Positions 1 through 8,360 of a DNA stretch of 49,581 bases are shown in pieces. The notes under the pieces were generated by a model. The model did no database searches, was not told the origin of the DNA, and saw only the letters and a list, made by a program, of their open reading frames with translations. The DNA comes from Actinomycetes bacterium (GTDB taxonomy: Bacteria > Actinomycetota > Acidimicrobiia > Acidimicrobiales > JAJZXF01). The translations under genes were made by a program, and so were the position numbers. How positions within the stretch are numbered: the first letter of the stretch is position 1; every line of letters begins with the position of its first letter. Location: contig JAJZXF010000009.1 of the NCBI GenBank assembly GCA_021802485.1, positions 1 to 49,581 on the forward strand, read 5' to 3'.

Positions 1-202
1 GCTTTGCCGGGTGACGCTGTAGGGAAAGGTGATCCCTAAAAGTCTCTGCTCGACCATGTTGTACACCAGTTGCCGGGTTACCCCGGTCTCCGCGCCCCGT
101 TTCGTCCTTACCCTGTAGGTTGTCTGCAAACGCACATTCCAGAACAGCAGACTGAGGAAGCATCTGCTGGTGGGTCTTCTCGCTTGTGTACAACGTAGAC
201 AT
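1..202 (-). CDS. Unidentified partial ORF running off the window edge
   Basis: An ORF opens with ATG at 202 on the minus strand and stays open for 67 codons to the window edge. A strong Shine-Dalgarno sequence (AAAAGGAGGTGAACAAG) stands immediately before the ATG, which is the main reason to believe in it. I do not recognise the product: the visible part is hydrophilic, with no domain I can name. A second minus frame is also open through the same bases and contains VTRQLVYNMVEQRLLG. That is faintly reminiscent of the N-terminus of TnpB-like proteins (YN...EQR), but too weak to call. Its position just after an IS200/IS605-like palindrome makes a transposon gene possible. It is not rplJ, the usual neighbour of rplA. 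Confidence 0.35.
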   Translation of the reverse strand, partial: MSTLYTSEKTHQQMLPQSAVLECAFADNLQGKDETGRGDRGNPATGVQHGRAETFRDHLSLQRHPAK

Positions 203-234
203 CTTGTTCACCTCCTTTTCGATATCTTGGTCTG

Positions 235-296
235 GTCAACCTGGGCTTGGGGGGACATTCCCCCAAGCCCCCGGCTTTAGCCGTGGGGCGGTTGAC
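235..296 (-). repeat. Structured palindromic module resembling an IS200/IS605 end (copy 1)
   Basis: The outer arms GTCAACC (235-241) and GGTTGAC (290-296) are perfect complements. They enclose two further hairpins: CTTGGGGG/CCCCCAAG, and a core that reads CGGCTAAAGCCGGGGG on the minus strand. A related module lies at 29416-29463, with the core CGGCTGAAGCCGGGGG and a different but complementary outer stem. Nested hairpins of this kind are typical of the ends of IS200/IS605 elements and of the 3' end of the RNA encoded there. No TnpA or TnpB can be confirmed here. The unidentified ORF begins 33 bp beyond the module on the minus strand. Confidence 0.5.
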
Positions 297-562
297 GTCT
301 CCTCGATAACCCTTCCCTCGATAAACAGACGCCGCAGTATTTGGCGCCGCCGCTCACTACTCAGAGCAGGCAGCGGATCGCCTCGTCAGGCGGGCATGCG
401 CCCCTTAGGTGCCAGTGACGGCACGCCGGAGATCTGCGGCGAATTTGGATTAACCTTCAGCTGTCCCACACCCGGCTTGGGGCCGAGCAGAGGTCCAGAC
501 TGAAGGTACTTGCAACAATTCCTTGTCTTGTCGTTCTTGCGCTGTTACTGGTCCCCCGAGAG
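297..562. other. Non-coding stretch downstream of rplA
   Basis: I see no credible gene, RNA or terminator in this interval. In most actinobacteria the region after rplA holds the L10 leader and rplJ-rplL. Neither is recognisable here, so the ribosomal protein cluster appears to be interrupted or rearranged at this point. Confidence 0.4.
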
Positions 563-1285
563 CTATGCGCTCGCGGATAGCCTCTCTTCTTGAATGCGGT
601 TCAAATGCGGGTCGATCTTCACGCCCGGTCCCATCGTAGACGACAACGTGACCGAGCGCAGGTAGCGCCCTTTGGCAGATGCGGGCTTCACTCGCTCAAG
701 TTCGTCAACGACACTCGATGCGTTCGCAAGCAGTTGGTCGGTACTGAACGAAACACGACCGATCGGCACGTGAACGTTGCCGACCTTATCGGTGCGATAC
801 TCGACCCTCCCTGCCTTGTACTCACGCACCGTTCGTGCGATATCGAACGTCACAGTACCCACCTTTGGGTTCGGCATCAAGCCTCTAGGACCAAGAACGC
901 GACCGAGACTTCCGACTTGGACCATCATGTCCGGCGTGGCGATCGCAACGTCAAACTCCAGGAAACCCTCGCTCGCTATCCGCTTGACCAGGTCGTCCGC
1001 GCCGACGATATCTGCGCCCTCTTCCCTTGCCTCGGCTGCTGCTTCGCCAGCAGCGAACACAGCCACCCGCACCGTTCTTCCCGTACCGAATGGAAGTGAC
1101 AAAGAGCCTCTCACAATCTGATCCGCATGCCGGGGATCGACCCCTAAGCGAACAGCAAGCTCCACCGTCTCATCAAAGCGCGCGCTAGCCAGCTCCTTCA
1201 CAAGGTGCACGGCATCTGCCAGCGAGTACAGCTGCTGGCCATCAAATCGCTGGGTCGCGGCACTGTAACGCTTACCCTGTCCCAT
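563..1285 (-). CDS. rplA: 50S ribosomal protein L1
   Basis: L1 is the large-subunit protein of the mobile L1 stalk, which helps tRNA leave the E site; in many bacteria it represses its own operon. The protein has 240 residues from the chosen start, normal for bacterial L1. It carries the family signatures LGPRGLMPNPKVGTVT and the C-terminal GPGVKID segment. A longer reading begins 11 codons upstream at 1318. I prefer the ATG at 1285 because AAGGATGGAG lies just before it and homologues begin at MGQGKRY. It follows rplK directly in the minus-strand cluster secE-nusG-rplK-rplA. No rplJ follows within the window. Confidence 0.95.
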   Translation of the reverse strand: MGQGKRYSAATQRFDGQQLYSLADAVHLVKELASARFDETVELAVRLGVDPRHADQIVRGSLSLPFGTGRTVRVAVFAAGEAAAEAREEGADIVGADDLVKRIASEGFLEFDVAIATPDMMVQVGSLGRVLGPRGLMPNPKVGTVTFDIARTVREYKAGRVEYRTDKVGNVHVPIGRVSFSTDQLLANASSVVDELERVKPASAKGRYLRSVTLSSTMGPGVKIDPHLNRIQEERLSASA

Positions 1286-1324
1286 TACATCTCCATCCTT
1301 CTTGCTCACTTGAGCCATGCGGGT

Positions 1325-1759
1325 TCACTGAACGCTAGCGACCTTCACACCCATGGAGCGAGCTGTGCCCTCTATCTGGCGCCTCGCGGCATCCGGGTCG
1401 TTCGCGTTCAGGTCGCGCATCTTTATGTCCGCAATCTCCGCGACCTGATCAGTGGTGATACTCGCAACCTGTTCCCTACCCGGCGCCTGCGAACCCTTCT
1501 CCAAACCCGCCGCGCGCCTGATCAAGACTGTGGTCGGAGGTGTCTTGAGTACAAAGCTGAAGGAGCGGTCCTCATAAATGGTGATCTCCGCCGGCACAAC
1601 CGAGCCTCTCTGGGCCTCCGTGGCTGCATTGTACTGCTTGCAAAACTCCATTGTCTGCACGCCGTGGGGACCGAGTGCTGTACCCACTGGTGGCGCTGGC
1701 GTAGCCTGCCCAGCCGGCAACTGGATCTTCACTACTGCCATCACGCGCTTCTTTGCCAT
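1325..1759 (-). CDS. rplK: 50S ribosomal protein L11
   Basis: L11 binds 23S rRNA at the GTPase-associated centre and contributes to elongation-factor turnover; in other bacteria it is needed for RelA activation. At 144 residues it has the normal length. The N-terminal domain shows the proline-rich [13 protein letters not shown] segment and MEFCKQYN. The C-terminal RNA-binding domain holds [17 protein letters not shown] followed by the usual GTARSMGV ending. The start [13 protein letters not shown] matches the standard N-terminus. It lies between nusG and rplA, as in most bacteria, and is presumably co-transcribed with them. Confidence 0.96.
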   Translation of the reverse strand: MAKKRVMAVVKIQLPAGQATPAPPVGTALGPHGVQTMEFCKQYNAATEAQRGSVVPAEITIYEDRSFSFVLKTPPTTVLIRRAAGLEKGSQAPGREQVASITTDQVAEIADIKMRDLNANDPDAARRQIEGTARSMGVKVASVQ

Positions 1760-1903
1760 AATTCGATCTGAACTCCTGTAAGTAATTGTTGGCTTGTGAT
1801 GTTAGGCGAACACACATGAACACCCAACACACCAGGTCGCAACACGCTGGCGCAATCTTCCTTCAAGCAATGCTTGCAGTCCGCCAGAGGCAGCGCTGCG
1901 TAC

Positions 1904-2563
1904 CTACAACTTCGACACCTGGCTGAACTCGAGTTCGACGGGCGTCTCACGACCGAAGATGTTGACCAGCACCTTGAGCTTGAGCTGGTCTTCATTCATC
2001 TCCGAGACAACACCGGTAAAGTCGGCAAATGGGCCTTCCTTCACCCGCACCGTCTCGCCAACGTCGTACTCGTGGCGCGGACGAGTCTTTCTAACTGCAT
2101 CAGTGCCTGTGCCGCGCACCTGGAGGATGTTCTCCACCTCTCGCTTCGACAGCGGCGTCGGCCTCGTCCCAGGCCCAACGAAACCGGTCACGCCTGGCGT
2201 GTTCCTCACCACTGCCCAGGCCTCGTCATCGAGCTCGCACCTCGTGATCAGATAGCCAGGGAAGGCTTTCTTCTTCACTACCGCCTTGGTCTTGGTATCC
2301 ACAACGTCTTCTGTCGGGATGATCACCTCGTAGATGCGATCCTCCATATTCATCGACGAGATCCTGCTCTCGAGGTTCGATTTCACCTTGTTCTCGTAAC
2401 CCGCATAGGTATGCACGACATACCACCGCCCTGGTCGGAGATAAGGACTCGAGGACTCCTCCTCCGCTGCAGTTCCGCTGTGCTCGGCCTCCGTCCCATC
2501 AACACCGGCTTCGGTGTCACCAACGACGGTCACATCCATCTCTTCGTTACCGCTAGCAACCAT
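1904..2563 (-). CDS. nusG: Transcription termination/antitermination factor NusG
   Basis: NusG binds RNA polymerase to modulate pausing and links it to Rho or ribosomal S10. The first 45 or so residues are acidic and poorly conserved, a common actinobacterial extension. The NGN domain follows, starting at [16 protein letters not shown]. The C-terminal KOW domain carries [17 protein letters not shown] and ends in EFSQVSKL. The start is uncertain: GTG at 2584 gives 226 residues, while the ATG at 2563 gives 219 and has an AGGTGA motif upstream. It sits between secE and rplK, the classical arrangement. Confidence 0.95.
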   Translation of the reverse strand: MVASGNEEMDVTVVGDTEAGVDGTEAEHSGTAAEEESSSPYLRPGRWYVVHTYAGYENKVKSNLESRISSMNMEDRIYEVIIPTEDVVDTKTKAVVKKKAFPGYLITRCELDDEAWAVVRNTPGVTGFVGPGTRPTPLSKREVENILQVRGTGTDAVRKTRPRHEYDVGETVRVKEGPFADFTGVVSEMNEDQLKLKVLVNIFGRETPVELEFSQVSKL

Positions 2564-2695
2564 GCTCAAGTCATTCACCTGCACCGCTCGCGCTTGGATG
2601 ACCCTCGGACGCGACCGCGAGCGAGCGCAGACAAGGGACGCGCTGGCCCGAAAGCAGCGTCACGTATGAGAAAGGGGGAAGAGAAAAAGGCGAGA

Positions 2696-2992
2696 TCATG
2701 GCTTGAACATGAAGAGCATAGCCTTCGAGAACGCATAGTTGAGAACAAAGATGAGAGCAGTGAGCAGCACCAGAGCGACGAGCACAACAGAGGCGTAGTT
2801 TACGACCTCAGGTGACTTCGGCCATGCGACCTGGCGCATCTCGCTACGCACCTCACGAGAAAACTCCGCGGGCGTCGTTCGCTCCGAAGGTTGACGGGGA
2901 TTGCGAACCGGTGGCTTCCTGACCGCGGCAGACCCATCCGCCTCCACCTGTCCTTGGCGCTGCATCATACGTTTCGTCTGGCGATTAACCAA
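2696..2992 (-). CDS. secE: Preprotein translocase subunit SecE
   Basis: SecE clamps SecY in the protein-conducting channel of the cytoplasmic membrane. The 98-residue protein has a hydrophilic N-terminal extension of about 50 residues. The amphipathic helix follows (FSREVRSEMRQVAWPKSPEV, the family signature), then one C-terminal membrane segment of about 20 hydrophobic residues. This is the short, single-span form usual outside the enterobacteria. The likely start is TTG at 2992 because GAGG stands 8 nt upstream; an internal ATG lies 8 codons later. It precedes nusG and follows tRNA-Trp, a common conserved order. Confidence 0.92.
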   Translation of the reverse strand: MVNRQTKRMMQRQGQVEADGSAAVRKPPVRNPRQPSERTTPAEFSREVRSEMRQVAWPKSPEVVNYASVVLVALVLLTALIFVLNYAFSKAMLFMFKP

Positions 2993-3026
2993 CTGTTGAA
3001 CCTCTTGAACGCTATTCTAGATTGAG

Positions 3027-3099
3027 CAGGGCAGGAGGGACTCGAACCCCCAACCACCGGTTTTGGAGACCGGTGCTCTGCCAGTTGAGCTACTGCCCT
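3027..3099 (-). tRNA. trnW: tRNA-Trp (CCA anticodon)
   Basis: A 73-nt cloverleaf reads on the minus strand. The 7-bp acceptor stem AGGGCAG/CTGCCCT is perfect, the discriminator is G, and the T arm contains GGTTCGAGTCC. The anticodon loop CTCCAAA gives anticodon CCA. The 3' CCA is not encoded. tRNA-Trp just before secE is a widely conserved arrangement. Confidence 0.96.
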
Positions 3100-3318
3100 T
3101 TGCGGGTTACTCGACCAACTGGCGTAAACCAGTTGAAAGGTTAGCACGTCCGCGATAGATCGACATGATCAGCTATAGCTGGCCCACACGAGACCGCCAG
3201 GACCTTCTGCCAATCCCAGCTCTGCGTAGCTTCGCTGCAACGTCTGGCCGGTGAACCACGCGAAAATGCCCCAACGGATCCCTCGAGCGGTGTGCTATCT
3301 GCAGTGTACCTCGTGCGC

Positions 3319-3483
3319 TCAGCGGGTCTCTTTGTGCAGGGTATGCCTACGATCCCACCGGCAGTACTTGGACACCTCGAGACGCTCACGATCATTTTGC
3401 TTGTTCTTCATCGTGATGTAGTTTCGTCGCTTGCACTCCTCACAGGCGAGCGTCACCTTCACGCGCTTTTCATTCCTTGCCAT
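3319..3483 (-). CDS. rpmG: 50S ribosomal protein L33
   Basis: The 54-residue protein is a small zinc-ribbon-type component of the large subunit. It begins [20 protein letters not shown], includes [11 protein letters not shown], and ends [10 protein letters not shown]. The first CxxC pair (residues 14 and 17) is intact. In the second pair only Cys41 remains: the position of the fourth Cys is Asp in [10 protein letters not shown]. This is intermediate between zinc-binding and Cys-free L33 forms and is one of the features recalling Acidimicrobiia. The gene lies between tRNA-Met and tRNA-Trp in the minus-strand cluster leading into secE. Confidence 0.93.
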   Translation of the reverse strand: MARNEKRVKVTLACEECKRRNYITMKNKQNDRERLEVSKYCRWDRRHTLHKETR

Positions 3484-3620
3484 TCATTAACCTCTCGTTC
3501 GTGAGTCCCACGAGTAAGCGTAGCGGACCTCGATCACACTACGGAACCCAGCGAGAATCAGGACCTTGCGCTCGCGCTGATCAGCCGCGGATCAGCGATA
3601 GTACGACCCGCGAACCCAGA

Positions 3621-3659
3621 CCATCTCCAAGCAATAATGCCATCTCCAAGCAATAAATG
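3621..3659. repeat. Short tandem duplication beside tRNA-Met
   Basis: The sequence CCATCTCCAAGCAATAATG at 3621-3639 is repeated immediately at 3640-3659 with one inserted A. The second copy overlaps the encoded CCA of tRNA-Met. It looks like a recent slippage or unequal-crossing duplication with no evident function. Confidence 0.7.
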
Positions 3660-3734
3660 GTAGCGGCGGTCGGACTCGAACCGACGACCTCACGATTATG
3701 AGCCGTGTGCTCTAACCAACTGAGCTACGCCGCC
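3658..3734 (-). tRNA. trnM: tRNA-Met (CAT anticodon, elongator type)
   Basis: The cloverleaf reads GGCGGCG at the 5' acceptor and CGCCGCTA at the 3' end, closing with a G1-U72 wobble seen in actinobacterial elongator tRNA-Met. The anticodon stem-loop CACGG-CTCATAA-TCGTG gives CAT. The 3' CCA is encoded (3658-3660). The closed acceptor end and absence of the three G:C pairs in the anticodon stem argue against the initiator form. Confidence 0.92.
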
Positions 3735-3738
3735 ACGG

Positions 3739-3811
3739 AGCCCCCTGTCGGAATCGAACCGACGACACCAGCCTTACCATGGCTGTGCTCTGCCTACTGA
3801 GCTAAGGGGGC
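3739..3811 (-). tRNA. trnT: tRNA-Thr (GGT anticodon)
   Basis: The acceptor stem GCCCCCT/AGGGGGC is perfect. The anticodon stem-loop CAGCC-ATGGTAA-GGCTG gives anticodon GGT, and the T loop GGTTCGATTCC is normal. CCA is not encoded. Only 4 nt separate it from tRNA-Met, so the two are processed from one transcript. Confidence 0.95.
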
Positions 3812-3881
3812 ACATACACGTAGTTGTGCAGTGTAGCCGACTCGCCCACACGAGCAACGATAACCGGATATCCTCGACATT

Positions 3882-4352
3882 GTGACCGAGACGCATCTTT
3901 CCCGCGACGCCTTCGAGCGGCTTACCGCCGAGCTCGAAGACCTAACGACCCGAGGACGGGTGGAGATAGCAAGGGCAATCGAGGCAGCTCGAGCGCTCGG
4001 CGACCTATCGGAGAACGGCGACTACCACGCTGCGAAAGATGCCCAGGGAAAGATGGAGGCTCGCATACGCCAGCTCCAAAGCATGCTCGAGTCCGCAGTC
4101 GTGATCGAGGCACGTCCCGGCACAGGTGGGAAGGTGGCCGCAGGTTCAGTCGTGGCACTTCGCTATGACGGCGATGACGAGGTCCAGCGATTCCTGGTCG
4201 GCTCGATCGAGGAGCGCCGCGATGACATGTCGGTAATCTCCGTCGCCTCCCCCCTTGGCCAGGTCCTACTCGGCCGTTCGAGCGGGGACAAGGTCTCCTA
4301 CGACGCTCCAACCGGAACGCTGACAGTTCATGTCGTAGAGGTTCAGGGATGA
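3882..4352 (+). CDS. greA: Transcription elongation factor GreA
   Basis: GreA inserts an N-terminal coiled coil into the secondary channel of RNA polymerase and stimulates cleavage of backtracked transcripts. The 156-residue protein has the long N-terminal helical hairpin with the tip motif [15 protein letters not shown]. Its acidic Asp and Glu residues coordinate catalytic magnesium. The C-terminal FKBP-like domain ends in the conserved [18 protein letters not shown] segment. The start is GTG. The stop codon overlaps the start of leuC in ATGA, so greA is translationally coupled to leucine biosynthesis genes, an unusual pairing of a general transcription factor with a pathway operon. Confidence 0.94.
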   Translation: MTETHLSRDAFERLTAELEDLTTRGRVEIARAIEAARALGDLSENGDYHAAKDAQGKMEARIRQLQSMLESAVVIEARPGTGGKVAAGSVVALRYDGDDEVQRFLVGSIEERRDDMSVISVASPLGQVLLGRSSGDKVSYDAPTGTLTVHVVEVQG

Positions 4353-5857
4353 GCACGCTTGAACCAGTGAACCGCCAGGCTGCAACGGTCGCTGAGACGA
4401 CCAACGTTGGAGGCGGAAAAGCCAACGCCTCGGCGAGAACCATCATCGACAAGGTTTGGGAGCGCCATGTGGTCCGCACAGCCCCGGGGGAACCAGACCT
4501 GCTCTTCATCGACCTTCACCTGGTCCACGAGGTGACCTCGCCGCAGGCATTCGAGGGTCTGAGGATGGAAGGAAGGCGCGTTCGCCGGCCCGAGCTGACC
4601 ATTGCCACCGCGGATCACAATGTCCCAACTCTTCACATCGATCAGCCTGTGGCTGATCCCGTATCAGCCAAACAGCTCGCAACCCTCACGGCGAACTGCA
4701 ACGAGGCGGGAATCGTCTGTTACCCGATTGCCCATCCCAACCAGGGCATAGTGCACGTAATCGGGCCCGAGCAGGGCCTTACCCAACCCGGCATGACCAT
4801 CGTCTGTGGTGACAGCCACACCGCCACCCACGGCGCTTTCGGTGCCCTTGCGTTCGGGATCGGCACGAGCGAGGTGGAGCACGTGCTCGCCACCCAGACC
4901 CTTCCCCAAGCGAGACCAGCCACCATGTCGGTCTCGGTAGAGGGCGAGCTGCCTGATTGCGTGACAGCAAAGGACCTGGTGCTCGCTATCATCGCGAAGA
5001 TCGGCACCGGCGGCGGAATCGGGCACGTCATCGAGTACCGAGGAGGGACGATCCGGCGACTCTCCATGGAAGCGCGCATGACCGTGTGCAACATGAGCAT
5101 CGAGGCAGGCGCCCGCGCTGGCATGATCGCTCCCGATGACACCACGTTTGGCTACCTTGAGGGTCGCGAGAACGCTCCCACGGGAAAGCAATGGGAGGCG
5201 GCCCTCGACGACTGGCGCAGCCTCGCGACTGACCCTGGGGCAACCTTCGCAAAGAGCGTCGAAATAGATGCGACTTCGTTGCAACCTTATGTGACCTGGG
5301 GAACCAATCCGTCGCAGGTAGTTCCGATCGATCAAGCAGTGCCGAACCCGGACATGATGGAGGACCCAGCGGGGCGTGAATCAGCCGCGAGAGCACTTGC
5401 CTATATGGGGCTCAACGCAGGTACGCCCATAAGGGACATCACGGTCGACACGGTGTTCATCGGCTCGTGCACCAACTCGAGGATCGAAGACCTGAGAGCC
5501 GCAGCCCAAGTCCTCGATGGCCATCGAGTGCGCTCAGGTGTTAGGGCACTCGTGGTTCCAGGCTCCCAGAGGGTGAAGGCCCAGGCAGAAGCGGAGGGGC
5601 TGAACCGGGTCTTCTCCGACGCCGGTTTCGAGTGGCGTGAGCCCGGATGCTCGATGTGTCTTGGAATGAACCCAGACCGCCTCTCACCAGGCGAACGGTG
5701 CGCGTCGACATCGAACCGCAACTTCGAAGGCCGCCAAGGGCGGGGTGGGCGAACCCACCTTGTCTCACCCGTAGTCGCAGCAGCAACCGCCGTAGCGGGA
5801 CACTTTGCGACTCCCTCTGACATTTCTGACTCTTACAACAAGGGAGCAAGCAAGTGA
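4349..5857 (+). CDS. leuC: 3-isopropylmalate dehydratase large subunit
   Basis: With LeuD it isomerises 2-isopropylmalate to 3-isopropylmalate, the second step of leucine synthesis. It belongs to the aconitase superfamily and needs a [4Fe-4S] cluster. Visible signatures are [20 protein letters not shown], the cluster motif [11 protein letters not shown], and [10 protein letters not shown] with the other two cluster cysteines. At 502 residues it is about 30 longer than usual. The extra residues are an N-terminal extension before [12 protein letters not shown], kept here because the ATG lies in the ATGA overlap with greA. The 3' end overlaps leuD by 4 bp (GTGA). Confidence 0.96.
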   Translation: MSTLEPVNRQAATVAETTNVGGGKANASARTIIDKVWERHVVRTAPGEPDLLFIDLHLVHEVTSPQAFEGLRMEGRRVRRPELTIATADHNVPTLHIDQPVADPVSAKQLATLTANCNEAGIVCYPIAHPNQGIVHVIGPEQGLTQPGMTIVCGDSHTATHGAFGALAFGIGTSEVEHVLATQTLPQARPATMSVSVEGELPDCVTAKDLVLAIIAKIGTGGGIGHVIEYRGGTIRRLSMEARMTVCNMSIEAGARAGMIAPDDTTFGYLEGRENAPTGKQWEAALDDWRSLATDPGATFAKSVEIDATSLQPYVTWGTNPSQVVPIDQAVPNPDMMEDPAGRESAARALAYMGLNAGTPIRDITVDTVFIGSCTNSRIEDLRAAAQVLDGHRVRSGVRALVVPGSQRVKAQAEAEGLNRVFSDAGFEWREPGCSMCLGMNPDRLSPGERCASTSNRNFEGRQGRGGRTHLVSPVVAAATAVAGHFATPSDISDSYNKGASK

Positions 5858-6453
5858 GGCCGGTCCAGTTCGTCACAGGCACAGCGGTCCCCCTGGAGCG
5901 CTCAGATGTCGACACTGACCAGATCATCCCGAGTGAATGGCTAAAGCGCGTCGATCGGCACGGGTTCGGAGCAGGCCTCTTTGCTGAGTGGCGTGACGGA
6001 CCCGACTTCGTGCTGAACCGCCCCGAGTATGCTGGAGCCACATTGCTCATCGCTGGCCCCAACTTCGGCACCGGGTCTTCGCGCGAACACGCCGTGTGGG
6101 CCTTGCTCGACTATGGATTCGAAGCAGTGATCTCAGAGCGCTTCGCCGACATCTTCAAGAACAACTGCACGAAGCAAGGCCTCGTGCCAGTAGAGGTCAC
6201 CGCAGAGACCGTGCACGCGCTAATCGCCGCTCTTTCTGCGAAACCATCGCTTGAGATCACTGTCGATGTCGAGCACGGGATCTTATCTGCACCCGAAGCA
6301 GGCATCGAAGCCAGCTTCCAACTCGCTGAGCACGTCCGCTATCGCCTGCTCAACGGGCTCGACGATATTGGAATCACGCTCGCGCACGAACCCGATATCT
6401 CCGCGTACGAAGCAGCTCGCCCCGCCTGGATGCCGGTCGTTCGCCCAGGCTAG
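5854..6453 (+). CDS. leuD: 3-isopropylmalate dehydratase small subunit
   Basis: LeuD supplies the swivelling domain of isopropylmalate isomerase. The 199-residue protein starts with GTG inside the leuC stop region. It shows the family patterns [16 protein letters not shown] near the N-terminus and [27 protein letters not shown], which covers the substrate-recognition loop, then [15 protein letters not shown]. Length and motifs are normal. It is the last gene of the greA-leuC-leuD unit; the next 1.9 kb holds only decayed elements and one small antitoxin gene. Confidence 0.95.
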   Translation: MRPVQFVTGTAVPLERSDVDTDQIIPSEWLKRVDRHGFGAGLFAEWRDGPDFVLNRPEYAGATLLIAGPNFGTGSSREHAVWALLDYGFEAVISERFADIFKNNCTKQGLVPVEVTAETVHALIAALSAKPSLEITVDVEHGILSAPEAGIEASFQLAEHVRYRLLNGLDDIGITLAHEPDISAYEAARPAWMPVVRPG

Positions 6454-6487
6454 AAAACCGAGCCTACCGGCACGGATGTGGGTCGAG

Positions 6488-7482
6488 TCAAGGACCTGAG
6501 CCCCCGCGCGATTCATGCGACAGGACGTGCTCAATCGGTCCGAGGGTGAGAATGATGAGGTCAAGTGCGGCGTAGGCGGTGCGCTTGTTGCCGTCGGGCA
6601 AAGGATGGTTCTTGACCAGATGCTTGAGCAGGACCGCGGCCTATTGCTCGAACTCTGGGTAGGACTCGACGTCGCCAAAGGACGCCTGCGCTGACGCGAG
6701 GGCGGAATCGGCAAGGCCGATACCAGCACCCTTGGCCAGTGAACTACTCGACCCTTACAGACCGAGCTTCCGGGCCGTCTACCGTGAGACCCAGGCACGA
6801 CACAAGTCATGTGGCCCCCTCTACGTCCTGGTGCCCGTCTCTTCATTCCCGCTTCCACACCCGGCACCTACTGCTTCAGGCTCTGCACCGACCAAGGCTG
6901 GTTCCAGGTTCCGAGGCGAGGTCTCGTTGTTCTTTGCCTAAGTTCTTCACGAACCGGCAGCTACCACCGAAACGCTTGACGAGGGTGAACTGCCCATCTG
7001 TTGGGTATGCGCGATACCTGTTCGCTGTGCGTCCACACTGAACCTTGCGGTGTGAGCGTGAGCGCTTCTTCGCTTAGTGCCTCGCCTGTTTGTCGAACAG
7101 TTGCTCGCATCGTCTACAGGCTACCTCGGGGATGTATCATCGGCTGGGGACTGGAAGAAAACGCGAGCGTTGCAGGGGAATGCCGAAAAGGTTGAGAATC
7201 AGGTCGGGGTCTCCGGCCAGCTGACGCGTAGCCGCGACGATGTTGACGCTGCGACTTGGCGTGTGGCGGATAGCGCTAATCGCGAGGTTACGCAGAGGAG
7301 TCGCCAGGACACGCGGGAGCGTTCCGGTGCGGACCTGAGACCAGTCCTCATCGAAGGTCACATCGCGTGCGCAGTGCGGACCGTTCTCAATTGCCGGCAC
7401 CCTTGGCCAGTAACTCTCCGTCGACGCCGAGGATCATCTCGACGATAGACCGGTAGTCGCCCAGGCTCCGATGCTCGATCAA
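6488..7482 (-). pseudogene. Doc/Fic-family toxin, split by insertion and carrying a nonsense codon
   Basis: The 5' part (7387-7482) begins at a TTG overlapping the antitoxin stop and encodes 31 residues, including IVEMILGVDGELLAKGAG. The 3' part (6488-6740) resumes in the same repeat and reads GIGLADSALASAQASFG, then KHLVKNHPLPDGNKRTAY. This matches Doc-type death-on-curing proteins, including the Fic motif (HPxxDGNKR). The halves are separated by 656 bp and share ACTGGCCAAGGGTGC (7397-7411 and 6726-6740). Removing the insert and one copy restores one reading frame. A TAG at 6641-6643 replaces a codon that is usually Lys before AAVLL. Doc enzymes phosphorylate elongation factor Tu; this copy cannot be functional. 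Confidence 0.82.
6741..7396 (-). mobile_element. ISAs1-family transposase fragment inserted in the toxin gene
   Basis: The minus-strand ORF at 7137-7396 encodes the C-terminal part of an ISAs1 (H-repeat) transposase. Visible landmarks are IENGPHCARDVTFDED, then LRNLAISAIRHT and NIVAATRQLAGDPDLILNLFGI. The N-terminal two thirds are missing, and the fragment abuts the 5' half of the toxin gene directly. The remaining 395 bp (6741-7136) contain nothing I recognise. The insert is flanked by a 15-bp direct repeat of toxin sequence, longer than the 8-10 bp target duplications usual for this family, so some later rearrangement is likely. No terminal inverted repeats are visible. Confidence 0.72.
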
Positions 7483-7694
7483 AGCTCCGCGAGCCTCTCG
7501 AACACGTCGCGTTGAGACTCGAGCAGGTGCCGGAGGCTCTGCTGAAACTCTGGGTCTGCTCGACGAACCCGGATGTGCTCAATAACGGCATTCCGGACAG
7601 CCTCAGATACCGACTGGTTGTCGGCCCTGGCAACTACCTCCAGAGCCTCGGCCGTTGGGCCGGGGAGGCGGATGGTGGTGGTGCGTGTATTCAT
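7479..7694 (-). CDS. Ribbon-helix-helix antitoxin (partner of the broken Doc-type toxin)
   Basis: The 71-residue protein begins MNTRTTTIRLPGPTAEALEV, a ribbon-helix-helix fold: a short beta strand with TTTIRL for base contacts, then two helices around ALEVVARADNQSVSEAVRNAVIEHI. The C-terminal 30 residues (DPEFQQSLRHLLESQRDVFERLAEL region) would form the toxin-neutralising tail. Its stop overlaps the TTG start of the Doc-type toxin remnant, the classical toxin-antitoxin arrangement. Unlike the toxin it has no lesion. The ATG at 7694 is chosen because the fold begins there; the frame extends further upstream but only into transposase remnant. Confidence 0.72.
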   Translation of the reverse strand: MNTRTTTIRLPGPTAEALEVVARADNQSVSEAVRNAVIEHIRVRRADPEFQQSLRHLLESQRDVFERLAEL

Positions 7695-7709
7695 GCCATT
7701 ACTATGGCA
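7694..7709. promoter_or_regulatory. Palindrome at the antitoxin start, candidate autoregulatory operator
   Basis: TGCCAT-TACT-ATGGCA is a perfect 6-bp inverted repeat with a 4-bp spacer, touching the first base of the antitoxin ATG. Ribbon-helix-helix antitoxins normally repress their own operon from such short palindromes. The function is inferred from position and symmetry only. Confidence 0.45.
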
Positions 7710-7759
7710 CGGATACATCCGGCTGGCAACGTCAGACCTACATCGTCCCATCGATGAGC

Positions 7760-8360
7760 CGGTAATAGAGCAGTCCGTGGAACCTGGAGCTCCTTCGCTT
7801 GAAACGGAATGTGAATCCAGATAGGCGTTCAGATGCTCACACGAGATCGCGCCCTGGTGGGTCCCCAGCAGCCAGCGTTTGGCGAGGCCCGCCAACCGGT
7901 GGACCCCCGGCATCGAAACGTGCGCCGGGTCCCGCTTCCAGCGATCATGGCGGCTAGCTGGCTCGGAGCCAGCCGCTGCAATCCGGCGGTAGGCCTTTCA
8001 GCCATCAGTGAATACCACCAGCCCCGGCTCGATCATTCCAGCCACGAAGGGGAGCAGGCTCGCAGCAGCGGTGTCCCGGATCCGGCTCAGTCGGACCCAG
8101 CCGAAGCCCTTTGGTGCAAGCGTTTCGACGACGATCACCATAATCGACTTGTTGATTACCCGTATAGTGCGGGCAAACAGAGCCGGCCGGCCAGCGGAGC
8201 TTCTCCAGGTTGCGGGTGCAGGTTGCTTCATTGGGGAACCAGTCCTGGAACGATGTCCAACTGCCGGATAGTCGGCGCCGACCGGTTGGGTCCACCCATT
8301 CAACTGCTCGAATGGCGAGACTCCTCCAGTCGGCTTGGTATTGAAGCTTCCGGCGGTTCC
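7760..8360 (-). mobile_element. IS1595-family (ISXO2-like) transposase remnant
   Basis: Three minus-strand frames in series give parts of one transposase. The N-terminal zinc-binding part reads WTSFQDWFPNEATCTRNLEK then LRWPAGSVCPH. The catalytic part reads IMVIVVETLAPKGFGWVRLS and MIEPGLVVFTDG. The C-terminal part reads VHRLAGLAKRWLLGTHQGAI. The stretch between CPH and the catalytic strand, about 100 residues in homologues, is deleted, and at least one frameshift separates the last two parts. It is clearly dead. Inverted repeats were not located. It ends about 20 bp before the leuA stop. Confidence 0.75.

Noticed and set aside
1-202. Reading the partial ORF as rplJ (L10)
   Set aside because: The encoded residues show none of the L10 N-terminal pattern, and a transposon-like palindrome lies between it and rplA.
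4349-4440. A later start for leuC to match the usual length
   Set aside because: No suitable ATG or GTG with ribosome-binding site lies near the conserved N-terminus, whereas the ATGA overlap with greA supports the long form.
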